The position numbers were made by a program, and so were the translations under genes. Under the pieces are notes generated by a model. That model worked only from the letters and a program-made list of their open reading frames with translations. It was not told the origin of the DNA and made no database searches. From positions 222,501-286,500 of the forward strand of contig JAODUO010000429.1 of assembly GCA_025642075.2 (NCBI GenBank): DNA of 64,000 bases. Direction: 5' to 3'. This DNA comes from Ridgeia piscesae (lineage: Eukaryota > Annelida > Polychaeta > Sabellida > Siboglinidae). Of the stretch, positions 1 to 18,408 are shown piece by piece. Numbering within the stretch: the first letter of the stretch is position 1; each line of letters starts with the position of its first letter.

Positions 1-270
1 AACCACTATAATAATCGATTAAAATTCATGATTTCCGTGATCATTGTCACCGGCAAAGTGTTCCACTGCTTCTGCGTGTAATAATCCTTCGGAAAATATA
101 ACTGAAATACGCTATTTCGGGACAGTTCGATTATTACGACCAAAACAAAACAAAGTCCTATATGTTAACATGGAGTATATGGACCTCCTGCCCCCAACTG
201 CCCCCAGCCTCGTTTTCGCGCGCGAGACTTGCACGCCCTATTGGTTGGTGGCCCACGCACACATTCACAC

Positions 271-805
271 GTCCGTCCGTCCGTCCGTCCGTCCGTCCGT
301 CCGTCCGTCCGTCCGTCCGTCCGTCCGTCCGTCCGTCCGTCCGTCCGTCCGTCCGTCCGTCCGTCCGTCCGTCCGTCCGTCCGTCCGTCCGTCCGTCCGT
401 CCGTCCGTCCGTCCGTCCGTCCGTCCGTCCGTCCGTCCGTCCGTCCGTCCGTCCGTCCGTCCGTCCGTCCGTCCGTCCGTCCGTCCGTCCGTCCGTCCGT
501 CCGTCCGTCCGTCCGCCCGCCCGCCCGCCCGCCCGCCCGCCCGCCCGTCCGTCCGCCCGCCCGCCCGCCCGTCCGCCCGCCCGCCCGCCCGCCCCCCCTC
601 CGTCCGTCCGCCCGTCCGCCCGTCCGTCCGTCCGCCCGTCCGCCCGCCCGCCCGCCCGTCCGCCGTCCGCCCGCCCGCCCGCCCGCCCGCCCGCCCGCCC
701 GCCCGCCCGCCCGCCCGCCCGCCCGCCCGCCCGCCCGCCCGCCCGCCCGCCCGTCACTCGACCAGTCGCTCAGTCGCTCAGTCGCTCAGTCGCTCAGTCG
801 CTCAA
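271..805. repeat. (CCGT)n / (CCGC)n tetranucleotide array plus CAGTCGCT octamer array
   Basis: Bases 271-513 are an essentially perfect CCGT array. From 514 to 753 it becomes CCGC with interspersed CCGT. From 761 to 805 the unit is an 8-mer, CAGTCGCT. The change of unit along the block looks like point mutation followed by local expansion. Long open frames across it (Pro/Ser/Val/Arg on plus, Gly/Arg/Asp on minus) are a consequence of the repeat and not evidence of coding. Confidence 0.95.
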
Positions 806-1168
806 AGTCAAACTGTAGGTCGGTCTGGTTTTATTTAGGTGATAATAATAAGTTGCCGCATTTTCCGATATCACCACTCCAGCTGATACAGTGGCGACAC
901 CGAAACTATTCAGGTTACACAATTTGGTTCATCCTCCAGTGGAGTTTTTATGCCCGTAGAGTATATTTCTGAATCTGCCCCTGCACCTGATAGTTTTATT
1001 TGTCTGCATGAGCATATTGCCGTAATGGGTGTTAAATCATATATTGTTGACATGCATCAATGCATCATAAAAACATTTCATTGAAACTATTTGACAAGAT
1101 TGACTACACAACAATTGAAAACACAATACACGATACATTACCTACAGCGAACACATGGCTAGCTCTAC

Positions 1169-1361
1169 CACACACACACGCGCACGCGCACGCGCACGCG
1201 CACGCGCACGCGCACGCGCACGCGCACGCGCACGCGCACGCGCACGCGCACGCGCACCGCACACGCACACGCACACGCACACGCACACGCACACGCACAC
1301 GCACACGCACACGCACACGCACACGCACACGCACACGCACACGCACACGCACACGCACACG

Positions 1362-1426
<65 letters not shown>
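1169..1426. repeat. Alternating purine-pyrimidine block: (GCACGC)n, (ACACGC)n, (AC)n, (AT)n
   Basis: About 255 bp of almost unbroken purine-pyrimidine alternation, graded from GC-rich units (about 1177-1257) through ACACGC (about 1258-1360) and AC to a pure AT run ending near 1426. There is one phase slip near 1257. Open frames across it are repeat artefacts. Confidence 0.95.
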
Positions 1427-1429
<3 letters not shown>

Positions 1430-1960
1430 TATACATAACTTATATACATTGATGATGTGTATTGTGTGTGGGTCATACGGCCATTGACGACCAGTTAACA
1501 GTGCACTAACACACGGGTCAAATAACGTATGCTTCAGCGGTAGACTGGAATGACGTCAGCTGATCACAGAAGGATTCCAGACCTCAAAAGTCATTCGCTG
1601 ATTTTGCATCCGGGACTACTCTCATTGACCCGGTTTGTCCAACAATACAAAGTATTGCTTGTTGAATCACACCAGAATATGCTATTTTGCTAGTCTCCTC
1701 ATGTGTTTTGAAACTACTAATTGCAGATCAAAACAACTACTTGTGCTGCTATACAAATGTTTGTTCATGAAAATTTAATATCTACAGCTGCCTGTTAATT
1801 TATTGATGTTTTACATCCCCTATTCCTACTGCGAAAACAACAAGCATGCTTCGTAGCCATTAACTCTTTATCTCATTACCTCACTATCTGACTAACGCGT
1901 TCGCTCGCTGATCCGTCCCTACTGGTTATATTCTTCTTCTTCTTCTTTTTCTTTTTATTA
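1427..1960. other. Non-coding stretch, nothing recognised
   Basis: Unique-looking AT-rich sequence between two repeat blocks. I see no exon with acceptable splice sites, no RNA gene and no recognisable transposon. Confidence 0.5.
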
Positions 1961-1983
1961 TTATTATTAGTAGTAGTATTAGT

Positions 1984-2046
<63 letters not shown>

Positions 2047-2048
2047 AT

Positions 2049-2105
<57 letters not shown>

Positions 2106-2502
2106 TGTGTGTGTAGTGAGTAGTAGTGTTAGTAGTAAGAGAGGTGCTGGAGTGAGAGAGAGAGTGATATTAGAGTAGAGAGTAGTAGTAGTAGTAGAGA
2201 GTAGGTAGTAGAGTAGAGAGTAGTAGTAGTAGAGTGAGTGTAGTCGTCGTAGTAGTAGTAGTAGTAGTAGTAGAGTAGTAGTAGTAGAGTAGTATACTAG
2301 TAGAGAGAGTTAGTAGTAGTAGAGAGTAGTAGTAGTAGAGTAGTAGTAGTAGTAGAGTAGATAATTAGAGTAGTAGTAGTAGTAGTAAAGTGTAGTAGTA
2401 GTAGTAGTAGTAGTGTAGTAGTAGTAGAATGAGTAGTAGTAGTAGTAGTTAGTAGAGTAGTATAGTAGTAGTAGTAGTAGTAGTAGCTAGTAGTCAGTAG
2501 TA

Positions 2503-2547
<45 letters not shown>

Positions 2548-2619
2548 ATAGTAGTAGTAGCAGTAGTAGTAGGTATTAATAGTAGTATTATTAGTTAGTA
2601 GTAGTAGTAGTAGTAGTAA

Positions 2620-2687
<68 letters not shown>

Positions 2688-2690
2688 ACA
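1961..2690. repeat. Imperfect (TAG)n trinucleotide array
   Basis: About 730 bp of TAG/AGT/GTA repeat, broken by short GAG, TGTG and AGAG interruptions in the middle (about 2105-2420) and cleaner at both ends. It is stop-rich on plus in one frame and gives poly-Leu or poly-Thr on minus. Confidence 0.95.
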
Positions 2691-3187
2691 ATACTCACAA
2701 TAATAATTGTAATGCCAGGAACTTCATAACAACTTACCAGTACTGTCATTAATCGTTTTGTGGAAATACATACGAACGCCAAAACAAATTATTTTGGTCG
2801 TTTAAATGTATGATTATTCTGGATTAACACTGATATCCGAGCAGTTTTGCTGAACGTCAATGAGTTGCACCGTCGACAAAACTCCAGCACTAACAACGAA
2901 ATATCCACTATTTCCACAACTGCCCCGCGAAATTCGCCAGTAGTATACATCTCAACCCAGTAAAGAATAGTAAAATAAAGTAATGTCATCTCTGGTAAAA
3001 TAAAATTGTTGTCTTCATGTATTCGTATTCAATTTATTGTTTTGATGTATGGGGTTGAACAGGTAATAAATATCGTATCATTATAATCAAACTTACAAAT
3101 TATGGCATTCGGCTAATTGTGCGAGTTCCATTCAAAACGCACACAGAATCACTCTTCATGTAGCTATTAATTTTACCAATACGAAAT

Positions 3188-3255
<68 letters not shown>

Positions 3256-3601
3256 TTACTTTCTATTATTGAAAAACATTATATATTATATTATGCCCGA
3301 CTAACTCACTGGCATCGATCCAATTGTACAAGAGGACTCCATTAGTGGGGCAATTTGTGAAAACAAGGCGCACAGGTAACGTGTCAACATAACTGCCTAT
3401 GCACTCTGTTACACGGCAAATGACAATGGTTACACATCAATGATTCAATATATTTTTTTATGATGTTTGGGCCGTGTTGTTGTCACGGCGGCCCTGTAGA
3501 TGTGAATGGTAAATCATTAGTTCAACAGAGTGCGCATATTGCTAAGGTCCATCCACTTCTGTCGGCCGTCATTTCTATTACATCGAGACATGACCGGATC
3601 A
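2691..3601. other. Upstream flank of the lectin gene, with an (AT)n run
   Basis: No gene recognised. An (AT)n microsatellite with short breaks occupies about 3187-3255. The last 250 bases before 3602 could hold the promoter and 5'UTR of the lectin gene, but I see no clear TATA box. Confidence 0.45.
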
Positions 3602-10219
<6,618 letters not shown>

Positions 10220-10449
10220 ATGATTTATTTATTCAAACATTTGCAACATGATACAAGAAACGTGGGTTTTCTGACAGTGCGTCAGATGAGTGTACTTCCA
10301 ATCAAATCAAGTTTTTTTTCAAATCAAATTTTATTTCGTAACAACAAAATTACATTCTACATAATCAAACAACAAGAACAGTATTGTTACGTGGTGGTCA
10401 CATGGCACATTTTGTGCCGTCTTCCTGTGACCCCAAAACATAAACTTCG

Positions 10450-10455
<6 letters not shown>

Positions 10456-10505
<50 letters not shown>

Positions 10506-10515
10506 CATACATACA
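10456..10515. repeat. (AT)n then (ATAC)n microsatellite
   Basis: About 46 bp of AT dinucleotide followed by a short ATAC run, just 3' of the lectin stop codon. Confidence 0.9.
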
Positions 10516-10624
10516 CGTATACACTTATCCACGTACACTCATTTGCATGACAACGGACTCTGGGAATTTGAGAAGTGTGTGAAATTGGGTGAAAATCCAA
10601 ACAGTGTGTCTTTTTAAATGAAAC

Positions 10625-13140
10625 CAATTAGTTACATCCTACACATCTGGGATTTAAGCAATGTACTAAGTTAGATAAATATTGTTTAGATTGTAGAGAT
10701 TTGAACTTATGTCTGGGTTTGACATTTTGAATGTTATAATTAAGGTTATTCCATAGTTCTATAAAATGATGTCTACGTAATTTAGAGGAAAAGTGAGTTC
10801 TGGGCTTTTCTGTGCGTAGTAGGTTATGTTGTCTCGTAATGGTGTTAGTGGCTAGATTATTGTTTGGTATATACTGTTCGAAGGATTTAGGCAGAGTATT
10901 ATGGTGATAATCATACATAAATAATGAGACATGTAACTTGTGTATATCAGCAATTTAAAGTATATTTTCAGATTTAAACACAGGATCCGTGTGACTTCTA
11001 TGTCTTTTATTGTTAATTATTCGTACAGCGCGTTTTTGTAGTTTGTAACTTTTTTACTGTATTTCCATTTCCCCATGCTTGTATACCGTACGTTAGATGA
11101 CTTTGAATTAAAGTATAATAGAGAGATTTTAAAGCATTATGTGACAAAAAATGTTTCATTCTGTTAATTGCAAAAATTGCTCTAGATATCTTAGAACTGA
11201 TTATATTTATGTTTTTTCCATGTTAAGTGTTTATCAATAAATATTCCTAGAAACTTGACGATTCTGCTTTGTTATCCTGTCCAATATAATTAATATTTTC
11301 ATTATTAACTTTTGATAAATTTATTTACCTGATATTTATTATTCGGTGGACTAAATATAACAAAAAACATTTTTTATTCAATGACAATTTATTAGCACAC
11401 AACCAGTCGTACAAATGTTTTAATTCTTGGTTTATGTTGTAAATAAAAATATCAACATCAGGACCTGATTTGTATATAGTTGTGTCGTCAGCAAAGGGTA
11501 ATAAGTTTAAAGACGCAGAGTTAATTATATCATTGATATAAATTAGAGATAAGATTGGTCCAAGTATGGATCCTTGGGGCACTCCACTTGTTATGTGTTT
11601 TTGAGAAGATTTACATTTGTGTATTTCGGTGTACTGTTTTCGATTGGATAAGTAACTGGCAAATAATTTATTACTTATTCCCCGAATACCATAAAACTTT
11701 AATTTATACAGCAAAATATAATGGTCTATTGTATCAAATGCTTTTGAAAGGTCCAGAAACACAGCCAATGTAGGGTCTTTTGTTATTTTATCATTTGCTA
11801 CTTAAATGTCCTTGAGCAAATGCAATATTGGGTGAACAGTAGAATGTTTTGCTCGAAACCCATACTGGTGTTCATACAGAATGTTATATTTTTCTAAAAA
11901 CATCATCAGTCTATTGCAGACAATTTGTTCCATTATTTTAGAAATCGCAGGTAAAATACTTATGGGTCTATAATTGTTGAACAGTTTGTTGTTACCTGAT
12001 TTGAAAATGGGCACGACTTTGGCAATTTTTTTTTCAGGAACAGTTCCCGTGACAATGGATTGGTTTAGTATATGCCCAAACGGAGTGGTTATTTCGTGTA
12101 TTGTCGCTTGTAGTAGTTTAGTGGATAGACCATCGACATCTTCGGTGCATTTAGTTTTAAGATTACGTACGATAAGTTCAATATCTGTTTTTTATGTAGG
12201 ATGCATAAAAAACTTTTACTGGATAGTTTCCCTTTTAGATGTGCTTCAAATTGCTTAACAGGAGTACCTATTGAATTGCTTATTGTTTTACCTATTCCAA
12301 CAAAAACATTATTAAATTCTTCTGCGATTTGTTTCATATTTTTTGCTCATGTCCATTTATGGTGAAGGCTTCAGAGAACTTTTTTTGGACGAAGTGTACC
12401 ATATATTATATGAAATATACCAAAATGATCGGCTACATCAGTTACGATAATTCCCGATTCATAATTAGGGTGATTCTGATTTGAATATAAGTGGTCTATA
12501 AGTGTTGCCGAGTTTGACGTTATTCGTATTGGTTTGGTTATATGCGGTATAAAACCTTGGGATATTACATTATCTACGAAGTCGTTGGTTTTTTGATGGG
12601 TAACAAAGTTTAACAAATTAATGTTGTAATCGCCCATCAGATAAGCAATTTTATTTTCATTTGATATGTTATCCTGTGTTTCTATTATTTTGCTTATAAA
12701 CATATCTACATCTGCACGAGGAGCTGAATTAGGACGATAAACTACACCTACCATAATACGTTTATTTTGGTTATCTTGAACTTCAAAAAATATAGATTCA
12801 AAAACATGGGGAATAAATATGGAGAGATCTTCGCGTTTAGTGTATGTAAAGTTTTCGTTAATATATTACCTACTCCACCATGGCCATCATCATTTTGCAA
12901 TCGTGTGTTGTATTGCTGAAAATCCCGAATTCTAAATATTTCTGTTAAGCCAATTATATCAAGTTTGAGGCCATCTGATGATAATTTACAAAATAATTCT
13001 TGCAAAGAATCACAGTGCGCCTCTAAGCTGCGAAAATTTATATATAACATCGATAGAGAAATGTTGTCACTTTGGAAAGCTTTTGAGAATTCAACCGGAG
13101 TCAAATATTTACACTCATTAGTATTTTTTTTAAAGGTGAG
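10625..13140 (-). mobile_element. Decayed non-LTR retrotransposon (jockey/CR1-like), endonuclease plus RT
   Basis: Read on minus, blocks occur in the right order. First endonuclease sequence: D-I-I-G-L-T-E near 12955, V-V-Y-R-P-N near 12745, M-G-D-Y-N-I-N-L-L near 12640 and I-D-H-L-Y near 12495. Then reverse transcriptase: N-Y-R-P-I-S-I-L-P near 11970, L-D-L-S-K-A-F-D-T-I near 11755, S-G-V-P-Q-G-S-I-L-G-P near 11585 and the catalytic F-A-D-D near 11495. A C-terminal tail ends near 10630. At least four frame breaks and stops separate the blocks, so it is dead. It lies between the lectin gene and ALKBH2. Exact ends were not found. Confidence 0.85.
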
Positions 13141-13205
13141 TCATGATACATTTCATCTTCATAATGATTAATTTCAGTGTATAACTTTGTAAAGTCAAAG
13201 TTTCC

Positions 13206-13208
<3 letters not shown>

Positions 13209-13250
<42 letters not shown>

Positions 13251-13266
13251 ATATTATATATATGTA

Positions 13267-13330
<64 letters not shown>
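13209..13330. repeat. (AT)n microsatellite
   Basis: AT dinucleotide run with two short interruptions around 13240-13270, next to the 5' end of the LINE. Confidence 0.95.
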
Positions 13331-14128
13331 TAATACAAACAACATAAGGAAACAAGGATAGTAAGGAGAGCAAACTGGCTGGACTCTCACTCAGTATGAC
13401 ATAATTATATATACAATGCGAAACAAATACAGCAATACACCATCTACAGCACAACCGAGGTGCAGTAGCACCTATAATGCAGCATATATGAATATAGTTT
13501 TCGTATGAACGAACTTCACACACCAGTACGATGTGTTTGCCGAATGTTCTTGGCCGATTAGGTCTGATCAGTAAATATATATTTTCAATATGTTCATGAA
13601 AACATTCAGGTAACATCATTAGCACAGCGGTTAGCATCGGATCGCAATGCGTCGAACAGCAACCGAAAATCAAACGTTTCTGCCCTAATTCGTTAAAAAG
13701 ATACACGGATAGTGTTTATTTGAAGGACAGCTCTTTGGTTAAAGAGATCATGGCTATCGTGATATCGGGCTCACACTGCAATGTCAGTTTCAGGGGGGCT
13801 AGCTAATATCTTAGTGAATCACAAGTTGTTGCCGTTGGAGTTAAATATTTCCATATATCGCTGGGTCGTTTTTTCATCGCTGGGTGGGTCTATAGAAGTG
13901 TAATTTTGCAGACTTGTGAATGAACAACAACTGTATTATACATTATACATCTTTACTGGATGTGATGGGAACATGCAGCAAACGAAGAGTTCAAATTTGA
14001 ATACATGTTTCATAACATGCCAACTCAACCCTCTGTCACATGATACACTAGATCTCACAAATATGCCATAACGACAAATTTCTGCATAAAGTAAACAAAT
14101 ATTAAACACATTTATATTTCCCCAAAAA
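13331..14128. other. 3' flank of ALKBH2, nothing else recognised
   Basis: No coding similarity, RNA gene or transposon recognised. It should contain the 3'UTR of the minus-strand ALKBH2 gene. Confidence 0.5.
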
Positions 14129-15381
14129 TCAAGTGACCATCTGGCGAAAAGTTAGATTTACCCTCACCCCTGCAGGTTTCGTCTAACGGGCAGGGAGTGG
14201 TACCAATAAACATTAGTGGGGTGGTCCATCACTAGCAACATTCCATGTTGTAGGGTCACCGTCACCCTGGGAATTTTCTGGGGGGCGTTTCTGCCTCTTG
14301 CGTCGCGGTGACGGAAGATAAAGTCACGTGACTGACCAAGCGAGAGTGAGGCTATGGATCCACAAGGGGCAAGGTCCTTCTCATTGTCCTGATGTTCTCC
14401 GATGTGATGCATGCCATTCTCGTACCTTGCAGAAACAAAAAGCAGTTTTCTTGTGTGTGGGGTTTCAGGGAAAACATTGTTATCCAGTTTTGAGACATTT
14501 GTATTTCATAACTATTATTTACGTGACAAATTTTCTTTGTATTCGATCAAGGTAATGTGCGATATTTTCACACACCTATTAATAAGGACAAAGTTGAACA
14601 TCTTTCCTGTCACACTTTCTATGCGGGTCTTTATTTCCCGTAGTAGGGGAGTCCAAGGTCTGGCTGGAATGGTCACTCCGGAGAAAGTGTAGGTCAGTCC
14701 ATCATCCCCATAAGCCACCTGTAATTAATGCGTTAATTGTTTAAAGTTCTAAAGTTAGTTTTATAATAATAACAGTGGTATTTCATCATTAAAGTTCTTG
14801 AACCACAAGAGGTATATAACACAAACGTATATAGCACAGATGTATATAGAATAGAGGTATACATATAGCAGAGTTATACATATAGTACAAAACCTTCTCT
14901 GAGGTATACAGCACAGAGGTATATAACAACAGTCTAGATGTATATAACATAGGTATATAACACACAAGTATATAACACAGGAATATAACAGAGGTATATA
15001 ACACAGAGGTATACAACACAGAGGTACACAACACAGGAATATAACACTATCGTGCGTCACCTGCTTCCTCGGAATGTCGCGCCACCTGCCGAACAGACGA
15101 ACTTGTGCCAACCTGCCACTGTTGTAGACAAACTCATCCTGACACCGGGCAAACAGGTCGTCTGCTTCAGTGCGTGTATACAATAGACAGTGACTACAAT
15201 TCAACTGTTCTGCGGCTAATCCATGCCATTTCGGCACCAACTTGTCACCTTTGATATCGCCGCCTTCCGCGGCACTGACACGTTTGTCGGGAGGGGAATC
15301 CCCTCGCGTTGGACCAAGGCCCGAGACACTGTCAGTGTGCCGTCTTTTTGCTAAATTTATCTGCTTAGCCTGTCGTGACAT
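14129..15381 (-). CDS. ALKBH2: ALKBH2, alpha-ketoglutarate-dependent DNA demethylase; apparent frameshift near the C-terminus
   Basis: Minus-strand exons: 15381-15061 (phase 0), 14718-14576 and 14425-14168, then the last codons to a stop at 14131-14129. Family role: a nuclear Fe(II)/2-oxoglutarate dioxygenase that removes 1-methyladenine and 3-methylcytosine from duplex DNA. Visible: the base-flipping wedge L-F-G (96-98; V-F-G in human), P-R-K-Q, G-L-T-Y-T-F-S-G, F-N-F-V-L-I-N-R, the iron ligands H166-x-D168 and H231 in Y-W-Y-H-S-L-P-V-R. Length is close to human (261 aa). The final R-V-N-L-T-F-R, which binds 2-oxoglutarate, is present at about 14133-14165 but out of frame: the strict frame hits TGA right after a run of four G (14170-14167). 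One extra base there would make the frame continuous. The APIM motif at the human N-terminus is not seen. Head to head with RAD51AP1. Confidence 0.92.
14800..15050. repeat. 15-bp minisatellite in ALKBH2 intron 1
   Basis: Imperfect units close to GAGGTATATAACACA make up most of the 342-bp intron (14719-15060). Because 15 is a multiple of three, open frames with a five-residue period run across it; these are not coding. Confidence 0.85.
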
Positions 15382-15960
15382 TTACCCAGATGTAGTACTT
15401 TGTCGATGTCGACTGTTTGTTATTAAGTGAGCACAGTTTTCTCTATAATACCAGTTTATTTAGACTACTTGCAATGTACCGAAATATCGGCGGGTAATCA
15501 AAGCGAACGAAAACGAGGATGTGGCGCAAAGGCGCCCCCTGTCGGCGACTGAATTCAGATAGGGAATTTCTCGGGTTACCCCATCTCAACCTGACGCATC
15601 AGGGATCGACCACCTAAAAGGCGACTATAAGGCCATGGTCGAAGGACAATTTTATGCATTGGACCCTATTAGAAAATACGTGCGTGGTTAGGTCCTGGGA
15701 TCTTGCAATGTATGTTTATAATCTTTGTTTTTGCATGTTTAGATATGTGGCCCATCTAAAAAAGATGAAACACTGGCCACCCTCTTGGATTTTTTTATTA
15801 AACTCAAAATGTCCACCTCACTGCACCAACATCTAGATTTCATCATGGTTTCTCTTCTATGTACAGTAGAATAACAATGTTGGCATCTAGAGGTATATTT
15901 ATGAGGGCGGTAAATACGAATCTGAAATTGTTTTAACTTTTTGCGGCCATCTTAAAGACG

Positions 15961-16031
<71 letters not shown>

Positions 16032-16570
16032 AAGAATGCCATGAATTGACTATACAAACACCGAAATCAGTGTCTTATTACTTTTTGGACTAGGCCATAT
16101 AAGATGAGCTGAATTGAAGGAGCGGCGTGAGAAAGCAAATATTCCATTGATCGAGTTAGTTTCAGTAGCATCAAAGGACTGTGAAAAGAATCTATTGGAG
16201 GCTAGTATGAGCAAAAGCACAAACAGGAATCCTTGGAACATTGTTGTGCACTGCTGGATGAAAAGACAATCAGTAATCGATAATTTGTGAGTCCAAATGA
16301 TATAGGTTGCAGTACTGCTGAACTATTATCTGTTGTTAATATATTACGTGTATGAGTGTCAAGACGCTAGTGCAGTGCAAAAGGATAAATGTAGGTCTTC
16401 ACCCAAATTGGGCCCCAGGGCGTCACTGGGAGTAAGGCGTCTGGCGAAGGGCCTGTTAGTAGGAAAGGTTATTGTTTTTAAGTGTTGATGAATTTATTTT
16501 GTTTCATTGGTACTGGCAGCCTATCAAAGGAATGGATCTAAGACTAAGTTGTTGAATAACGTGACAACGT
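15382..16570. other. Intergenic region between ALKBH2 and RAD51AP1, proximal part
   Basis: Should contain the ALKBH2 promoter. The first 170 bases are CpG-richer (CGGCGGGTAA, GGCGCAAAGGCGCC near 15490-15540). A GCGGCCATCTT YY1-like site lies near 15941 and an (AT)n run at 15966-16029. No coding exon recognised. Confidence 0.5.
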
Positions 16571-17010
16571 TACTTTCCGTCTAACTTGCGTAACTGCATA
16601 TGTTTATAACTAATTTAATGTAGTAATGTAGTTTGTGTTTGTTGTGTTTGTCACATTAAGATGTGAGGAAATACGGTTTTATTTGAGTTGTGTTGGGGTT
16701 TTGGGTATCGCGCGCTTTAGTGGTTGTTTACATCGGCGCCATTTTGATGAGCCGGTTGCAGAGCGGACTAATTTTGCCACATTTTGCAAGTTACTTTAAT
16801 CTTGCGTATGTTTTTATTTGGGGATTATATGTACTATATTTGTAACTAACTCAATTCAGTTCGCGTTTATTCTGGTCGTATAAAATATTTGAAATACGCT
16901 TTTGTTTGAGTTGTGTTGGGGGGATTTGGGTTTCGCGCGCTTTTAGTGGTTGTTTACATAGGCGCCATTTTAAGGAACTGGTTGCTGTGCAATTTAATTT
17001 TGCAAAATAT
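16571..17010. promoter_or_regulatory. Imperfect tandem duplication with E2F-like and YY1-like motifs upstream of RAD51AP1
   Basis: Two copies about 226 bp apart. Copy 1 has TATCGCGC (16706-16713) and GGCGCCATTTT (16735-16745). Copy 2 has TTTCGCGC (16931-16938), an exact E2F consensus, and GGCGCCATTTT (16961-16971). The shared core also has TTTAGTGGTTGTTTACAT. GCGCCATTTT fits the YY1 consensus. The copies end about 335 bases before the RAD51AP1 start codon. Promoter function is inferred. Confidence 0.55.
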
Positions 17011-17344
17011 AGTTTAGGGTAAGTTGTTCGGAAAAGTTATTGGCGGGTTATGTTCTAAACGTGATACTATTGAACATCTGTGAATTTTAGTTTGCAAGAG
17101 CTATTAGATGTTATCCTGTTAGTGATAATAGTAGAGCCGGTAAAACAAAACGACTACACCTGACGCATGCGCACACAGACAAAAAGTCTGTGAGCGTACT
17201 CAGTGAATCAACCTGAAACTTCGCTTGAGCCTAAACTTGAATTGGCGATGGTCATTAGACATCAAACAGCCTTGTGAACTCAGATTTTTTTGAATGAATG
17301 TCACTGGCAAAATCAGTCGTTTAATTTAGTGTAATGTTTGCGAG

Positions 17345-18354
17345 ATGTCTGATCGGCGTTCAAGCAGGTATGCCAAAAACCTTCTTTACTTAATTTTGTC
17401 ATAGTAATAATTAGTGGTTTACATACACCACACTATGCTATAAAGTAGGAGCACTGGAAGGACATTACACAAGTGCAGTCATTTTATATCCATGTGAATG
17501 TAGCTAAGGATTGGTAATAAAGTTCCACATTCTATCATACAACTATCATAATGATAATAATATTTATATCTTACTATGTCTATGGCTATGCAACTGTAAG
17601 ACTTCCCCTATGACTATGTAATATACTGGTGGTGTTATATTGGAATCTGTTACATTAGAGTTCGCATGTGGTGTTGCAAAATCTTTAAAATAGTAATCAA
17701 GTTTGAAACCAATGACAAGTATGCACTTCCATAAAAAATTATTAGCTACATTTTTAGGCTTTATCCTTTTATATTTTCAGACCCCGAAAACAAGTGGATT
17801 ACAGCAAGTTTGGTGCGATCAATGCTGATGATGACGATGGAGATGATTTTGTTGATGGTATAACTATTATTAATATGATATTATACTCTTAAAAACACTG
17901 GGGTTAACTACTTAAAAAACAGTGCTTGGACTTAGGTTGTAGGCACATTGTACTCAGATTTTTTTAAGATTTGTACTTTCCCCATTCTGATTATATTATT
18001 TACAATCTGTAATTACATATTTTCAAAAAGTTTATAATTGACAGTTAAATAACATTATTGTTGATCGTTACGGGTGATGTTCAGGATAAATTTTAAGTGG
18101 CTGATGTTAATGTTCTATCAACAGGCATGTATGCTACCATCAATCATATGTCATCACCATTAAATATGTATGTATTACTATGTAATATATATCACACATA
18201 AACGAGACTCATGATTAAATAGGGCAACATGTTGAAGTATTTGAGAGGCAGAGAAACATTAAGGAAATTACTGGCTGAAGAAAAGCAGCAAACTACTGTT
18301 GTTTAGAAAAGTATATTATTCTGTGGGACAGACTGCACTCCTACCAAATTTCTA

Positions 18355-18408
<54 letters not shown>

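Noticed and set aside
44..972. Pro/Arg/Ser-rich or Gly/Arg-rich proteins across the CCGT array
   Set aside because: All are translations of a tetranucleotide repeat in several frames on both strands.
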